Shown in pieces: positions 9,249 through 22,000 of a stretch of DNA of 64,000 nucleotides. Position numbers and translations under genes: made by a program. This DNA is from Chondrus crispus (lineage: Eukaryota; Rhodophyta; Florideophyceae; Gigartinales; Gigartinaceae). Every line of letters starts with the position of its first letter. Position 1 is the first letter of the stretch. The stretch lies in the NCBI RefSeq assembly GCF_000350225.1, contig NW_005178862.1, positions 1 through 64,000 of the forward strand, read 5' to 3'. The notes beneath the pieces are model-generated. The model saw only the letters and a program-made list of their open reading frames with translations. It searched no databases and was not told the DNA's origin.

Positions 9249-9867
9249 CGGAGAAAGACACGTTCCACACTTTCAAACCGCAGCGATCGGAGTTAGCTTT
9301 GGTCTTTCAAATATGTACTTGCTGCAGATCGTCGATGGTTTGTGCGATGGATAAAGATCAAAAGCCGGGTCAAGACCAGTGTTGGGCGGGCATGCTTGAC
9401 CCTTGTACGAGCAGCATGGTCTGTTGCATGTCCCTTGTACGCGGGGCATGTATAAAAAATTGGGAAATATCACGATTCGTTGGCAAACTCGTGCCATTTG
9501 GCTTTATCAGTAGGCTAATTTCGGAAAAGTAGCAGTTCAGTAGGAGAATAAGGGAAAAGTGGCAGTTCAGTGGGGGAAGCAGCCATTGCATGCGGAAATT
9601 ACCCACCGTGACAAACTGCGCAAACATAGAAACAGCCGTTGATCTCAACGTCTCAATGAGTTCGGATTGGTGTGAGTTGTTGACAACTCACACTAATTGG
9701 GCTCTGATGTGACATCACATCAGAGCCCAAAGCTCGGCCTCCTAATTAACACTCTACGGGCTGTAAACGAGGCAGGATGCTTGTTTTCACCACTAATTCG
9801 AGACAAGAAATTGCCCAATTTGGGGGTCTTGAAAACAACAACATTTTTCGTTAATTAAAAAGGGCTA
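9249..9867. other. Intergenic region upstream of the photolyase gene
   Basis: No gene is supported. It holds the likely photolyase promoter on its left, degenerate repeats with CTTGTAC and GCATG words (9390-9450), and the paired palindromes at 9670-9730. It ends at the TA that precedes the pogo-like terminal repeat. Confidence 0.5.
9670..9730. repeat. Two abutting perfect palindromes
   Basis: The first palindrome, 9670-9693, has 10-bp arms GTGTGAGTTG / CAACTCACAC around TTGA. Three bases later the second, 9697-9730, has 16-bp arms TTGGGCTCTGATGTGA / TCACATCAGAGCCCAA around CA. All arms are perfect. The p, p-inverse, q-inverse, q arrangement recurs at 32788-32876 and 47458-47537. Confidence 0.9.
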
Positions 9868-10242
9868 CAGTGGTACCTTCTACATATCGCACCCCAGTGT
9901 CACAACGCTTCAAAGTGCGATATATCCGATACACCCAATCACCGCAATTAGATTGGGTGACTAATTTAGGCTGGGTGCGAAAATAAAATAGCCCATGTTA
10001 TTTTATGACTGAGGGTGTCAAAAAGCCGTTTACAGTATCGGGTTGAACGGACTGGGAAAAATGAAGAACTACTGTACGCAACACGACGGCGGTCCCGCCT
10101 CGCCCTGATCTAGTCCCCGACAACTCCCGCAATGCCTTCACACCTGAGCGGCCCTATTTAGCGCTCTCTTGCTCGCGCGCTCGCGTGTCGTCCCACAACA
10201 AGCCGGAACCGCCCTCTTAGCACCGACACACCTCCAACCCAG

Positions 10243-11792
10243 TTGCATATTACTGACAATTATCCCGCACAGCCCCACAACTCAGTTCGTCGCAACATCC
10301 TCGTTAGTACCCTCGCGCAACGATATCACGCAACTTCTTGGATGATAGCAGAGGCTGCTGAGAGTCGCCCAACGCATATCATTTCAAAATGCGTCCGACG
10401 GTTCCCAGAATTATTTGCAAGAAACGACAAGGCAAAATTGGCAAAAGCAAGCAGATGGTGGAAGCTTCGAGACAAAACCATGGCTCTCAAAAGCGAGGGT
10501 AAAAGAGAAGGCAACATCTCTTCACTCACGAGAGGAGGCATTCGCCGAGCGCAGTTCAAAGCACAAAAGGGACGTGGGAGAAAGAGAGCCAATTGGGTAC
10601 GTGCTCTGTTTAGGGACTTAAGATCGGAGTTCGAGCGGCTCAGATCTGCTGGTATCAAGTTCAGTGCTTCTGTTCTTCGTGATAACGCTATTCTGATGAT
10701 AGCTGAAGCCGCGGTAGGATCCCCGTATCACAATTCGCTTCATCAAAATGGTGTTCTACTGGAGAACAAGATTACCATTCGCTGGATACAACACTTTATG
10801 CGTGCTAAAAACATTGTTGTTTGCAGACAGACCGGAAAACTATTGCTGAGTCCAGAAAAAGAAGTTCTGCTAGAGCAGACAGTCGCTTATCACATGAGAG
10901 AGCTTCAACGCGGATTTGAATCAGGGTTGCTAAACGAGGACAATATTGAAAACGCAGATGAGACGCACTTCGTTTTTAATATGGACAACGGAAAGACACT
11001 AGGGTTCTTTGGTGACCAACATGTCAAATATGCCGACGTGGTCTCGTGGGGTGATCCAATAACGATGATGGTTCGCCTTTCAGGCGGATCCCATGCACAA
11101 ATTTATCCGCCTATGATAATATTTAAAAATCAGAATCGCTCGCATCCTATTCGTGGTGTGCCGGATGACGTACCCGGCGTGTGCTATCGTTCGTCACTTA
11201 AAGGATAGATGGATGGCCTAGTGTGGCATGATTGGCTCTGCGAAGCACGCGCCATCTCAGCACTTCCGAGTGATCGACAAAGAGTGTTGTATGTGGATAA
11301 TTGTTCGTCGCACTGGGAAGGACCACATGCTGCTGAATGTCTACGCGAGATAAAGACCACGATGCAGAATCTGTCTCCAAATTCAACACATTTAACTCAG
11401 CTCGCCGACTCGTTCATAATTCGGAAGATTGAAGAAGTTTGGAGAAGACAGTGGGATAAATATAAATACCAATGCATACAGGAAGGACTCTGGAAGAATA
11501 CCAGCAATGGAAAGGGCAGTGGAAAGCTTCTAAATCCTGGAAAAGGGTTTCTTTGCGACTGGCTGCCGATTCTGTAACGGAAGTTAACACAATGAAGGAC
11601 AAGAAAGGTTTTTCTTATGCAAGGAAAGCAATGATACGGACAGGCATGTCTTTAAATGTGAATGGACTGTGGGAGGAAGGTCAGCTCACTGATGATTTAA
11701 CGCAGATTATCGCGAAGCATAGAGTCCATTTTGAAGGAGAGCCTGTTTTTATTGACAGTGCGGATGTTGAAACAGAGTCCGAGAGCGAATAA
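10243..11792 (+). pseudogene. Pogo/Tigger-type DDE transposase, broken
   Basis: The first 965 bases read 321 residues with a basic N-terminal DNA-binding region and ADETHFVFNMDNGKTL, holding the first catalytic Asp. The same frame resumes after a single TAG at 11206-11208 with RVLYVDNCSSHW (second Asp) and HLTQLADSFIIRKIEEVWRRQW (third Asp). Near 11550 the frame shifts once, and SLRLAADSVTEVN through SYARKAMIRTGMSLN continues the conserved tail to 11792. This is the DDE-1 family version common in oomycetes and algae, with the ADSF motif. One stop and one frameshift make it inactive, but the decay is mild. Confidence 0.82.
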
Positions 11793-11837
11793 CGTTTCTT
11801 CTTGCTGCTTTAAATCAGGTGCAAGGTTGCAGCCTCC

Positions 11838-11995
11838 GCCCCGGAGCGGGAGAGGAAGTGGAGCGCGGTGGCGGAGGAGAGAGACAGGAGGAGCGGGAGG
11901 AGGAGGAGGGTGGAGGGCAACGAGCGGGACATAAGGGTTGGGGAGCAGGCGCGCGGGGGGGGTAGGGGGTTGGGGGAGGAAGCGGGGCTTCGCCA
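11838..11995 (+). repeat. Purine-rich, G-run tract
   Basis: About 150 bases are almost wholly purine on this strand, with repeated GGAGGAG blocks and G-runs (an eight-G run near 11955, then GGGGG). It lies just beyond the pogo transposase. It could form triplex or G-quadruplex DNA; coding is unlikely despite open frames on the C-rich strand. Confidence 0.6.
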
Positions 11996-12540
11996 AAAAG
12001 ACGTGTGCCGCGCTGCCCACGCGGGTGAACCCATGGTAAAATAGTACATACAAAATTGACTTGGCCTTCTTTATTTGCGCCATACACTATATTAATCTAG
12101 GTGCAGATTTGTTTTGGGCCACGATATATTGGGTTTAGAGGTTCTGTATGAGCAGTTCTAAATTAACTTGGCCCATTCTAACTGCGGTGATTGGTGTAGT
12201 GCGATGTAGCAAATACTCTCGAAAAAGATACTGTTTAGTTATGTTGTGAGGCAATGAGGTGGAACTGGGCAGAACTCCTCAGCCGCCGTCGCCATAAGCC
12301 AAAGTTGGAGGTACTGTGCGGGTCGCTTGTACAGTACGGCCTCTACTAGTGTCTAGACGACCGGCAATTTGCCTCATATGAGGTCACCCTTGACCTCATA
12401 TGAGGTCAAATGCTCTACAGTAAAATTTAAACAAAATTTAAGATTTTCGCAAGTATAGAACAAAAGGAGCACAATTTTTACGAAGTAGAACTTTGAACGA
12501 CTATAAAGACAACTATAAACGACTAGTTAGTAACTGACAA

Positions 12541-12604
12541 GCCAGCTCAGTGGTCTGCAAGGATCGCTGAGTCTTAGAGGCCGGGGTTCAACTCCTCGCT
12601 GAGC
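12541..12604 (+). other. tRNA-like Pol III promoter (SINE-like head)
   Basis: An A box (AGCTCAGTGGT, 12544-12554) and B box (GGTTCAACTCC, 12585-12595) are spaced as in a tRNA gene. The flanks do not pair into an acceptor stem, so it is not a working tRNA. A tRNA-derived SINE head or a chance tRNA fossil inside the transposon is the likeliest reading. Confidence 0.35.
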
Positions 12605-12879
12605 ACTTTAGTGGTCGAAAAATCCCTTCGGGGATCTCGATGGTTCTTGTTCGTGACCTGCAGCCCAGGACGCTTTATAGCGCCCACTCGAACATGAGAT
12701 TGAATACGGTGACATCTCATAAAGGGGCATTCCGACACGGCTGCAGGTCTTCCAAGCAAGTCTTTAGACGCAGGATAGAACCATAGGGGGCAAAAGGAGT
12801 TTTTTTATCTCTTTTTGCTCTATTTTACTCAAATGCTGACCCATTTAGTCAGTTTTAAAGGCCTAGAACGCTTTAAGCA

Positions 12880-14982
12880 CTAATAGTACTTACCTTTGTA
12901 AGTAAGATCGTGACGTTCGTCGACGTGTTTCTTAAAACAGTCACGCCCAGTCTGGTGATGACAAAGGTATACTTCTTTGTCAAAATATGCCTTGCAGGCT
13001 GAGCAAATAAACTTTGACTTTTTTGTACCTTTGCAAATATTGCATCTGGATTGATAAAGAGCACAAGTCTCCTCACCGGATGCGCTTTTACGCTTGCGAG
13101 TGGTTGGAGTTAGGTGAGTATCAATTCCACTGCCAAACCCAACATCTTCATCTTCAACAGCACTGTCTGATTCTCGCTGACGTAACGATATACGATCATA
13201 CTTGTTATCAATCAACTGGTCAGTAAGCTCACAATAAAACTGATTTGGAGACATCTTAGAACCATCTCCTTTTGCACCTGCATACAGTTTCCATGCATCC
13301 ACAATGCAAATGGCCAATAAAGAAGTGTTAACACGCATAGACCACTCCTTGACTTCGAACTTCTTTTCCAAGCCGAGATCATCCTGACGAGATCTGTTGT
13401 GGCGGTCAATCTGAGAGCAAGTTTCATAATACTGCTCACAGACTGAGGGAATACGGATAGACAATTCCTCTTTTCGTGTCACGCCATGACGTGTACGCCA
13501 TCTCTCGCGGTAGATTGGAGTTCTTTCGTTGGATGTTCCGACAGAACTAATAAAGTATCTGCGGTCTCGGTCCACCCACATCACTGCCATGAGATGAGGC
13601 CCGGCCACCGGCTTCGAAACTAGTGTGACGTGCTCTCCCTTTTCAGCAATCTCCAAATGAGATAGATATTTCATCGGATATTTCTTGGTAGATGTCTTCA
13701 CCACACCTGTGAATCTAAGACCTTTCTCATAAAGTGATTCAGCCGTGTGGACAGAAGCAAAGTACGAATCCGCGCAGACAACACGATTGGTGTGAAATCA
13801 TGGCTGTAACAACCTCAAAGTCACTGCCGTTACGTGTAAGTGGTCACTTTCAAAATCCTTTAAAGAAGTCTCCTCAGCTGAGACGACGTTCTCAATTCTT
13901 ATTATGATTCCACTTTTTCCACATGCAGCAGTTTTCAACTCACAGCCATTCTCGGGTTTTCGGTCCATGGCCACATAATGAGGAAGACCGGTTTCAATCC
14001 AATCTCCTCCAAGTCCATACCAGCGTGACATACTCTCATCAACGCAGATGTTCTGTGATGGAATCACATGTGATGCTCTGTGATCATTGATTGCGACCAT
14101 GAAGTCCCTGATCATACCCCATCTGTCATTTGAGTCAGCTGGAAAGCTGAACGTGACATTCTGACGAAGCTCCTCGAATCTTCTGCGGGAGATGATGTTT
14201 CCGAATTGAGGTTGCGGGAGATATTTGCTGGTTTCCTGTGAGCTCCAAAGAGACCTTCTGGTGCTGAATTCAATCCGAGTCATAAGGATTAGCACCCCGA
14301 AAAACTTCAAAATTTCACCTCTTGTAGTCAAGCGAAGTCCCCTTGATTCCATTGCATCGTTGGTGTAGGAAACCATTAATGCCAAGTGCTCCTGTGGGAA
14401 CATCCACATGAAGTAGTCCATGGGATGCATTTGAGATGGACTGTGACCACGGGATATAATCTCATCAATCGGTCCAATCACCTTCCATCTTCTCGGCGGT
14501 ATCATACCATTTAAATGCATCGTGACTTCCTCACGCTTCCAGGCCCGGCCGTGGACATTCATGAGGCCATCTTGGGAATCCATTTCGTCACTCTCGGAGA
14601 TTCTCGTACTCGGGCTGAGTGCTCCTTCTAGTGGCGTCACGCGGTCCTCTGTAGGCTCCGGTTGCGCATAATGTTCAGTTTCTTGCTGGATATGATCTTC
14701 AGGACCGTCATCGATCAGGTCCATCACTTCACCAGCCTTGATGTTAGCTATGCGAAGCGTGACTTCCTTGACGCCATCTGATAATTCCCATTTAGCCCTG
14801 ACTGAAGTGACACTGCGACCCTTCACTTTGTCAGTTTTCATGCTAATGACAGTTCCCGTGACCAACTTGATCTTCCAGGAGGCTCTATACATGCGACGAC
14901 ATTTACTCTGAGCTGTGAGCAGTCTTGCACGAGTGTGGACGCGGTTACCTGCAATAATTCGAGGATCATTGACGCTCACCAT
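12880..14982 (-). pseudogene. piggyBac-type transposase (DDE_Tnp_1_7), broken by a frameshift
   Basis: The first frame (14982 to about 13798, 394 residues) holds a chromo-like basic N-terminus and the core from MDYFMWMFPQEHLALM to ICVDESMSRWYG, with the first catalytic Asp. A single shift near 13795 moves to the frame that reads VVCADSYFAS (second Asp) and then the 274-residue segment from 13704 to 12880, including CSQIDRHNRSRQ (third Asp). It ends in the Cys/His-rich piggyBac tail: CNIC, CSAC, C-HH, C. Full length would be about 700 residues. One frameshift is the only clear lesion, so the copy is fairly young. Confidence 0.85.
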
Positions 14983-15319
14983 TTTGAAGAAATTTTGGGA
15001 AGAGGAAGACGAAAGTGTTGATTAGGGAAGACTGAGATACGGAATTGAATGTTTTCTGGTTTGCCAACGTTTAATACTCTAGTCGTAAGCTTTTCACTAC
15101 AGTAGCGATAAATTTCTACAATTATTCGAATTGCAAAAGCCCGCCTAAAAACTGGCCTCATATGAGGCCATTTGTCACCTAGACACTAGGGGCTTCCACA
15201 GTAGAGCGACACGTGTGTAATGTCATACACGTGGCTGATTTCGTGTCAAGCCCGAAACAGTGCGATATATCCGGTAATAATGCGCTATTCAAAAGTGCGA
15301 GATAGAGCTACCCCCCCTG

Positions 15320-15937
15320 TAATAGACACTAGAGAGGCAAAACAGTAACAACGAAATTTCAGCACCTTTCAGAATACTGTACCCTTGGTACTGTACATAG
15401 CTTGCTTTTCTGGGAAGTTTGAGTGATCCTTGACTTTCGAATCTACTTATTGGTGTTTTTGCGAAAGTTAATTTTTTTCGTGGCGGGGAGAATCTATTGG
15501 TAAAGTTTGATAAAGTTCGAAAATGTTGAAGGTACTTTTCAGCAATTCTAACCGTTTTGCCTTGCTACAAGCCATTTCAGACATATCTGCGTTGCCTGGT
15601 ACGAGGTAAGCTGTCGAAAGGCTTAGCCTCACATGCGGCAACGAAAGTTTCAGCGCCAAACCCGAATAAGTTCCTTTCTGCCTCTCAACTTCCCCGTCAC
15701 CCTTGCTCTCTAACTCCCACAGAAACTCCCTTGGAACGCTAGCGCGCAGCAATCACTCCATCAAGATATTCACTGTATTGCCAACTACTTTGTGGCTTTC
15801 GAAGCTTTCTCCACTGCAGCATTCGGAAGTGCTCAGGGCTAACTATACCACACTCTCACGAATCACACTCAATTCTGAAACGATCGCTTATTTCTTGCCA
15901 GCATTTGCGCCCTTCAACTCTTCACTCCTAGCTCTGC
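15320..15937. other. Intergenic region, likely TRA1 promoter
   Basis: No gene is supported. Two TACTGTA words lie near 15377 and 15390. Pyrimidine-rich sequence precedes the TRA1 start, as is common before algal genes, but no defined promoter element can be named. Confidence 0.4.
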
Positions 15938-16012
15938 TTGAATAGCGTATACAGGCGTTCAAGCCTTTCAGGTAGAAGTCTCGCATTGTTTCAACCGCCC
16001 GCAAATTCCGTC

Positions 16013-19000
16013 ATGCTTACCGCCGCAAAATTCAAAACCCACTGCGCTCAATTGGCGAACCCTTTTATAACACCAGACCTAAGAAAAGAACTTGCTACGG
16101 AAGTCAGGGACTCTATTGAGCTCGTGCACTCCCAAGACTACATTTCATTTCTCACTCATTTCTTGCCGGCGTTCAAGACAGTTCTAACTTCGCTGACCAA
16201 GCCTCAACAAGTTGACAACATCATTCATCAAACCCGCGCAATACTTCTTGAGATATTACATCGCTTGCCCCACAATGAAACTTTGCGCGCTAAATTTCTT
16301 GAAGTCTTTTCTCTGGCCATGCATATTTTGCGAACAGACAACGAGGAGAACGCTATCACTGCCATTCATATTATTTTTGATTTGCACAGAAACTATCGCC
16401 ACCATTTGGGTAGTCAAGTCGAACCTTTCCTGGATTTTGTGCGCCTGCTGTATGAGTCCTTTCCTGCTGCTGTGAAATCACTTTTACTTACGAAAAGACC
16501 ACCTGATCCAGCCGGACAGCCGGGTCCTAGAAGAATGGCGACTTCTTCCCAATCTTTCAAAGTCATGACAGAATCGCCGCTCCTAGTAATGTTTGTATTT
16601 CAATTGTACCCTGTCTATATCAAGACACACGCTCCACGGCTAGTTCCGCTGATGATTCGGGCCATAGAAGTGGATCTGCCAGCTTATTCCGTCGCAGCTG
16701 CACCGAAGGCAGCATTCCACGAATTCGTCGCAGCCCAAATCAAGACAGTATCATTTTTAGCATATCTTTTGAGAAAGCATCGAGAATGGATGAAAGCTGA
16801 TGATACATTGCTTGCGCGGAGTGTTGTCAAGCTTTTCCAATCATGCCCAGCGGATGCTGTGTCGATTAGGAAAGATCTACTCGTGGCTTCTAGGCATATG
16901 CTACAGACCTTCCATCATGGCTTTTTCAGTGAACTAGATTTGCTACTAGATGCAAAGGTGCTTCTCGGTACGGGAAGAGCGGCAGTTGTTTTACGGCCGC
17001 TTGCGTACTTGTTCTTGGCCGAAGTGATCCACCGAATACGGTCGCACTTGTCTTTCCGTCAGAAAGAGAAGATTATTTTGATCTTCTCCACCAATCTACA
17101 TGATCCAACATTTAGCTACAGTATACAAATAAGTGCCGTACGCCTTCTATTGAATCTCATTGATAGCATTTCAAAGGGCGACATCGATGACGCGAATCGG
17201 AACACCGGCTCTCGTGAGTTGTTGCTACGAATACTGCGGACGATGGTGGCGAAGTATAAGACGCTGGGGGATCAAGTGCCAAGGCTTTTGAAGTCTATCG
17301 ACGAGCTACGATCGAGACCAAACCCTCTAGAGTCAGGCGAAAGGCTTTGTGAGGTAATGGTCGGAGATCCGATGAAGGAGATCGTCGATTTTAAGTCTTT
17401 GCTGAAGACGCTCACACATGGGCTAAAGACCGTGATTTGGGCAGCAATTAACTCTGGCGTGTCCGATTCGAGTGTTGCGAAAGGCTCGGGAGGCCCTAGC
17501 GGGCCCTCAAGTAATGCAGACACGTCTTTTGCCCCTCAGCCCAATGCACCCAGTGGTCGGAAGGGGGTGCGGGCTGGCCTGTTAGAAAAAGAATGTGAAA
17601 CCATTGCTCAGCTACTTGAGGCTGGTCAGAAGTGTTTTCGGCTGTACAGTCGCTTGGAAGATAAGAGGGACTGCTTGTATGATGTGAATAATTTTGTACC
17701 TGCTCAGAACAGTGGTGACGACGAAACGGTGGGAGCTGATGCGTTTGTCACCGAATCAGATCCGGATTTCGCCTTTCTTGGGTCCGGCCCGAAAGTCAGC
17801 GACAATTCAATACAGGAAGAAAAGGATATATTCGACCTCTTCGCGCAGATATTCAAGGTCCTGGATATCAGAAGCTTCCAAGACATATTCGGACTGAGAA
17901 TGGGAGATCTCTTTGAGCATGTAGTGGAGAACCCTGCCGCGCTAATAATCCCACAACAATTTCTCGCCAACGACAATATATCGAAGTATTTCGCCGATAT
18001 CCTGTTGAACTTCTTGGTGGACAACCTCGCCGTCTTGGATGTACCGCTTCCTCAGACTGCGAAAGACTTAACCCAGAAGGAGAAGATTGCCCAAAGCTTG
18101 CTGAAGCTTTTCAAAATTCTCTTTGCAAGTGTCTCATTCTTCCCTACAAATGAGCCAGTACTGCGATTGCATATTGGGTCTCTCGTTCAAAAGTGTCTTA
18201 AGCATGCAGCTACGGCCAAAGATCCCCACAACTACTTACAAATGTTGAGAGCTTTATTCAAAACTCTGACTAAGTCAAAGGGTCAGTTTGAATTGCTGTA
18301 CAGGGAGTTTATGCCATTAGTGGAACCGCTTCTGAATGGACTTCTCGCTCTGTACCAGGGGCCTAACCGCTTAGCCCATAGTGACCTCATCGTGGAGCTA
18401 TGCCTCATGATCCCAGCTAGACCTTCCACAATATTTCCGTACCTGGACCTTCAAATTAAGCCAATAGTGTGGTCATTACAAGGAGGCACAGAGAACGTTC
18501 AATACGGATTGAGAACTCTAGAGTTCTGGGTTGATATGCTTCAACCAGAATATTTGGAGAGGTTGCTGGCGCGCGTGGACCCCGATTTGTCCATGTCCAT
18601 GTATCGGCTCCTAAGAGTGTCACAATCTAGAAACACAGATCCCGCCGCAACGACACTACGCATTCTGGGGAAACTTGGGTCAAGAGCACGTTGCAACAGA
18701 GCTCTAAAACCTTCATTTGAAACTGGCCCAGATTCACGCTCAGTACAGAAAATGCCTCTGACTTGGCCTGACAAGAGTAACGCGACGCTCCAGACTGACG
18801 CTTTGGTACAGCTCTCAGTGGACGGACTGCTTAATAGGAGGAAGGATGCTTCATTTTCTAATAGTACTGAGTACAAGACGGAGGCTTGGATGTTTCTATA
18901 CTCATGTTTGTGCCCCTTCATTGGGCTCACATCTGACATAAGCCACTTGCCATCGGCTTCTTCCATGGCGCGTACTCTTGGTGTCTGGAGCACCTCTGGA

Positions 19001-22000
19001 TCCAAAAGTGCAAGTGACTCAGAAAAGGCCTCTGCATCGCCATCTGCACCCCACAAGACAAAACAGGAAAGAGCATCGGAAACCTCCATGGTGAAAGACA
19101 TTTTAGTCGCACTCATTGGAACAGCTGAATTGGTACAGGTAGAGAGGCTGATTGCGAGTGCTGCCGGTAAATCCAGCACTTTCCCGGCCGCCAAGACATG
19201 TGTTTCGGATATGTCTCGATATTTTGCCTTGTTAACGGTTCAACAAATCGAGAAAGAGGCTCAAGAATCCTATTCCTCGCAAACCTCACACATTCAATTA
19301 GAAAATGATCATTCAGAGGGGTCCATGTTAAGTCATGACGTGTTTCTTGATGCAGTCACTTCTGTGATGTCGCTGGAGGATAGGACCCTATGTCAGAGTG
19401 GCTTGGAGAGCCTGCAGGCGTATGTTTCTGGTCTATTTGATTATTCCATAACGACGACTGCGAATGCCTTAGGCAACGAATCGGGGGGGCAGACGGCCCG
19501 GGAAGGCGTTCTGTGTGACGGAAAGACGGACGAAGCACCGGGAGATTCTAAAAGGGTATCAATAGGGAACGGGACGACCAAGTCCCCGCAGAGCCGAGCA
19601 GATAACTTGGTTCAGGTAGTATCCCCGACGAAGTCAAACGTAGTCAAGCCGTTAGAAATCAAAGGAGAAGAAGTGATTCCTTCGAAAGGCCCTCAGGTTC
19701 ACCCTACGGGTACCGCAAAAGTACAGCCTGACGTGGAAATGACAGATGCGAAAAATGGTCTATCTGACGAGAAAACAGAAGCGAGGAAGAACCAGAAAGA
19801 GATGCCAGACGAACACATTCTTGCCTCATCTCTTGCTCCGATCGTAGATCACTTGTGTCATTGCTGCTATCAGAAAAGGTGGAATGCCAAATGGGCTGGT
19901 GCCTACGGTCTCGGAATGCTTGTGGATGGGATTGCGGATGATATGTTTTCATCATCTTATTTTGCCCGCAACATCATATATATGGTGCGCGCGTTAATGT
20001 TTGTAATCAGAGATGCCTCGGCGGCAATTGAAGATGAAATTGTGGCACGCGGAAGGACTATTTTGCGAAAGCTTCTTGAGACATGCTTCACCAGAGGACA
20101 GACTATGAATTCACCCGGAAAGTCGTTGCCTTCCGAGCTTTCGAAAGTCCTGCGGGAAGCTACCGTTCGTCTCACGATGGATTTATCATGCGATTCATCC
20201 AACGCACGCGAGACAGCTCGACAGTGCTTACGGGTACTAGGGAAGACACTGAACCGGGATGTGGCGGATATTCTCTCCCACGACTACTGCAAAGATCAAC
20301 TACTGCGCCCACTCATGCAGCGATCCGTGCGGCAACACCCGTTTCCTACTCAAATAGGTTTCATTGATGCGATGATCTTTTGTCTGGAGCTTGAAAGACC
20401 GCTTTTAAAGGAGGAACTGTTTTCAACACCTTTGACAAATGTGTTTTTAAACGAAGTCATTGCTGTGTCTGAAGATCCTACATTTGAAAAGCTGACAGAA
20501 GCTGAGGAAGGAATTCGTAGCAAGCTTGTGGAGAACAAAATGATTCACACGGGGGTAGCTAAGGACCTGCTTGTATTGAGACGAAAAGCTGTTGAGCTGC
20601 TATGTAGTGTTGTTGTGAACTGTTCAAGCACCCTCCTAGAATCAAGAAACGATGCCCTTTTTCGAAACATTATTTCAAGTTTGTTCAAGAATCTTCAATC
20701 GAGGGACAAGGACATCGTTGATAGTGCAAAGCTTGGTCTGAAACAAGCTATTGCAGACCACCCTAAACCCAAGGATCTTTTGCAGCGCAATTTGCGTCCA
20801 ATACTTAGTAATTTGGGCGATTATCAAAGGCTAACCATGCAATATGTTGAGGGACTTAGCAGAGTCTTGGAGTTGTTCTCACACTGGTTTAATGTGAACT
20901 TAGGAGAGAAATTACTGGAGCACCTTCACAGATGGCTAGAGCCTGAAAATCTGGTCCACCTGAAGCGTTGGGCGCCAGGCACTGAGGCAAGGGTCGGGGC
21001 GGCAGTTTTGAACCTTTTTCATCTACTCCCGGCCACTGCTTCTAAATTTCTAGAGAAGATTGTGCTTATGGTTATTCAACTAGAGTCGGTGTTGGCCGTG
21101 GCCGGCCCTGGCGTTGCGCACCTGGGATTGAAAAGCGCGAAGGCAGCATCTACCTCTCCATACAGGGAACCGCTGTTGAAATACTGTAACCAACATGCTG
21201 CTGTAGCAACAAAATATTTTCTGCATCACCTCGAATCAGACCCTAAACGGCAGTTGTTCTTCGTAATGCTGCGTTCAACGGAATCCCTCCCATTAAGAAA
21301 AGAACTTATGGGAAACCCGAAACGACTTGTTTCTCAAACTCTTTTAAGCGTGGAAGGAATGGGTACCAAGAGTCTTCACATAATCACGTTGATCGATCTT
21401 CTGTCAAGGCATGACCCTTCCTGGCTCGGAAAGGACCCAGATTTAATAGCGAAGTTATCCAGCTACTGGAAGACAGCATCATGCTTCTCTGATTCTTACG
21501 ACAGCGCCCCATCCGCGTTGGGCCAAGTGCAAGAAGTGGAAACTCTTGCGAATGTTTTTATTCGCTATTCCCTTCGTTTTGAGAAGGAAGTTGCGACCCT
21601 GTTTCTTCTTCTCACAGTTTTTTCAGCAAGAACAACGTGCGACTTTACCTTTGTGAAGGATTTCTTGCATGCAAAGGTGACGAAGCCCAGCCCAGCAGAA
21701 AGCCGGAGCACCATCATGGTGAATCTTTTCTCCTTATTTCAAGATAAGACGGCTCCTCAGGACAGAAAGGTCCACGCGTTACAATATATCGTAATCCCGA
21801 TGCTCGAGTATCATCTTGAATCTCGGAGAAAGCAAACAGAGGAATCCTCTGCAGCAGGGAATGATAAGAGCTCAAATAACCCAATGGATATTGACCGCTC
21901 AGGCCCAGTATCACAAGGACCTTCGAGTAAAGATAGTAGTAAGAGGGCGTCATCAGGCAATGACAGTGGAATCGCAGCTTCGTTGTCGTCGGCAGTGCAC

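Larger units (their letters stand above)
12346..15191 (-). mobile_element. piggyBac-like DNA transposon remnant
   Basis: Bounded by inverted CTAGTGTCTAG motifs. The left one, at 12346, is followed by CAATTTGCCTCATATGAGGT; the right one, read inverted from about 15190, is followed by AAATGGCCTCATATGAGGCC. Each end therefore has a 10-bp terminal word plus a CCTCATATGAGG palindrome; the left end has two copies of the palindrome. No TTAA target duplication, the piggyBac norm, is visible, so the exact ends are uncertain. A third copy of the word lies inverted at 15322-15331 beside the presumed pogo end. The element encodes a piggyBac transposase on the minus strand. Confidence 0.6.
9868..15319 (+). 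mobile_element. Pogo/Tigger-like DNA transposon remnant with nested insertion
   Basis: The left end reads TA then CAGTGGTACCTTCTACATATCGCAC. The best right end, read inverted, is TA then CAGGGGGGGTAGCTCTATCTCGCAC ending at 15319. Both are flanked by the TA expected for this superfamily. Subterminal inverted matches (CACCCAATCACCGCAATTAGA near 9933 against its inverse near 12190) support the pairing. Inside lies a CENP-B/Jerky-type DDE transposase (10243-11792) and, further right, a piggyBac-like element that probably inserted later. The right boundary is uncertain: an alternative end near 12232 (GATACTG) lacks a TA. Confidence 0.5.

Noticed and set aside
12183-12232. Right end of the pogo-like element
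   Set aside because: Subterminal similarity is real but no TA follows the GATACTG end; the end at 15319 has both the TIR form and the TA, though doubt remains.
12541-12604. Working tRNA gene
   Set aside because: A and B boxes fit, but the flanks do not form an acceptor stem and the anticodon arm is poor.
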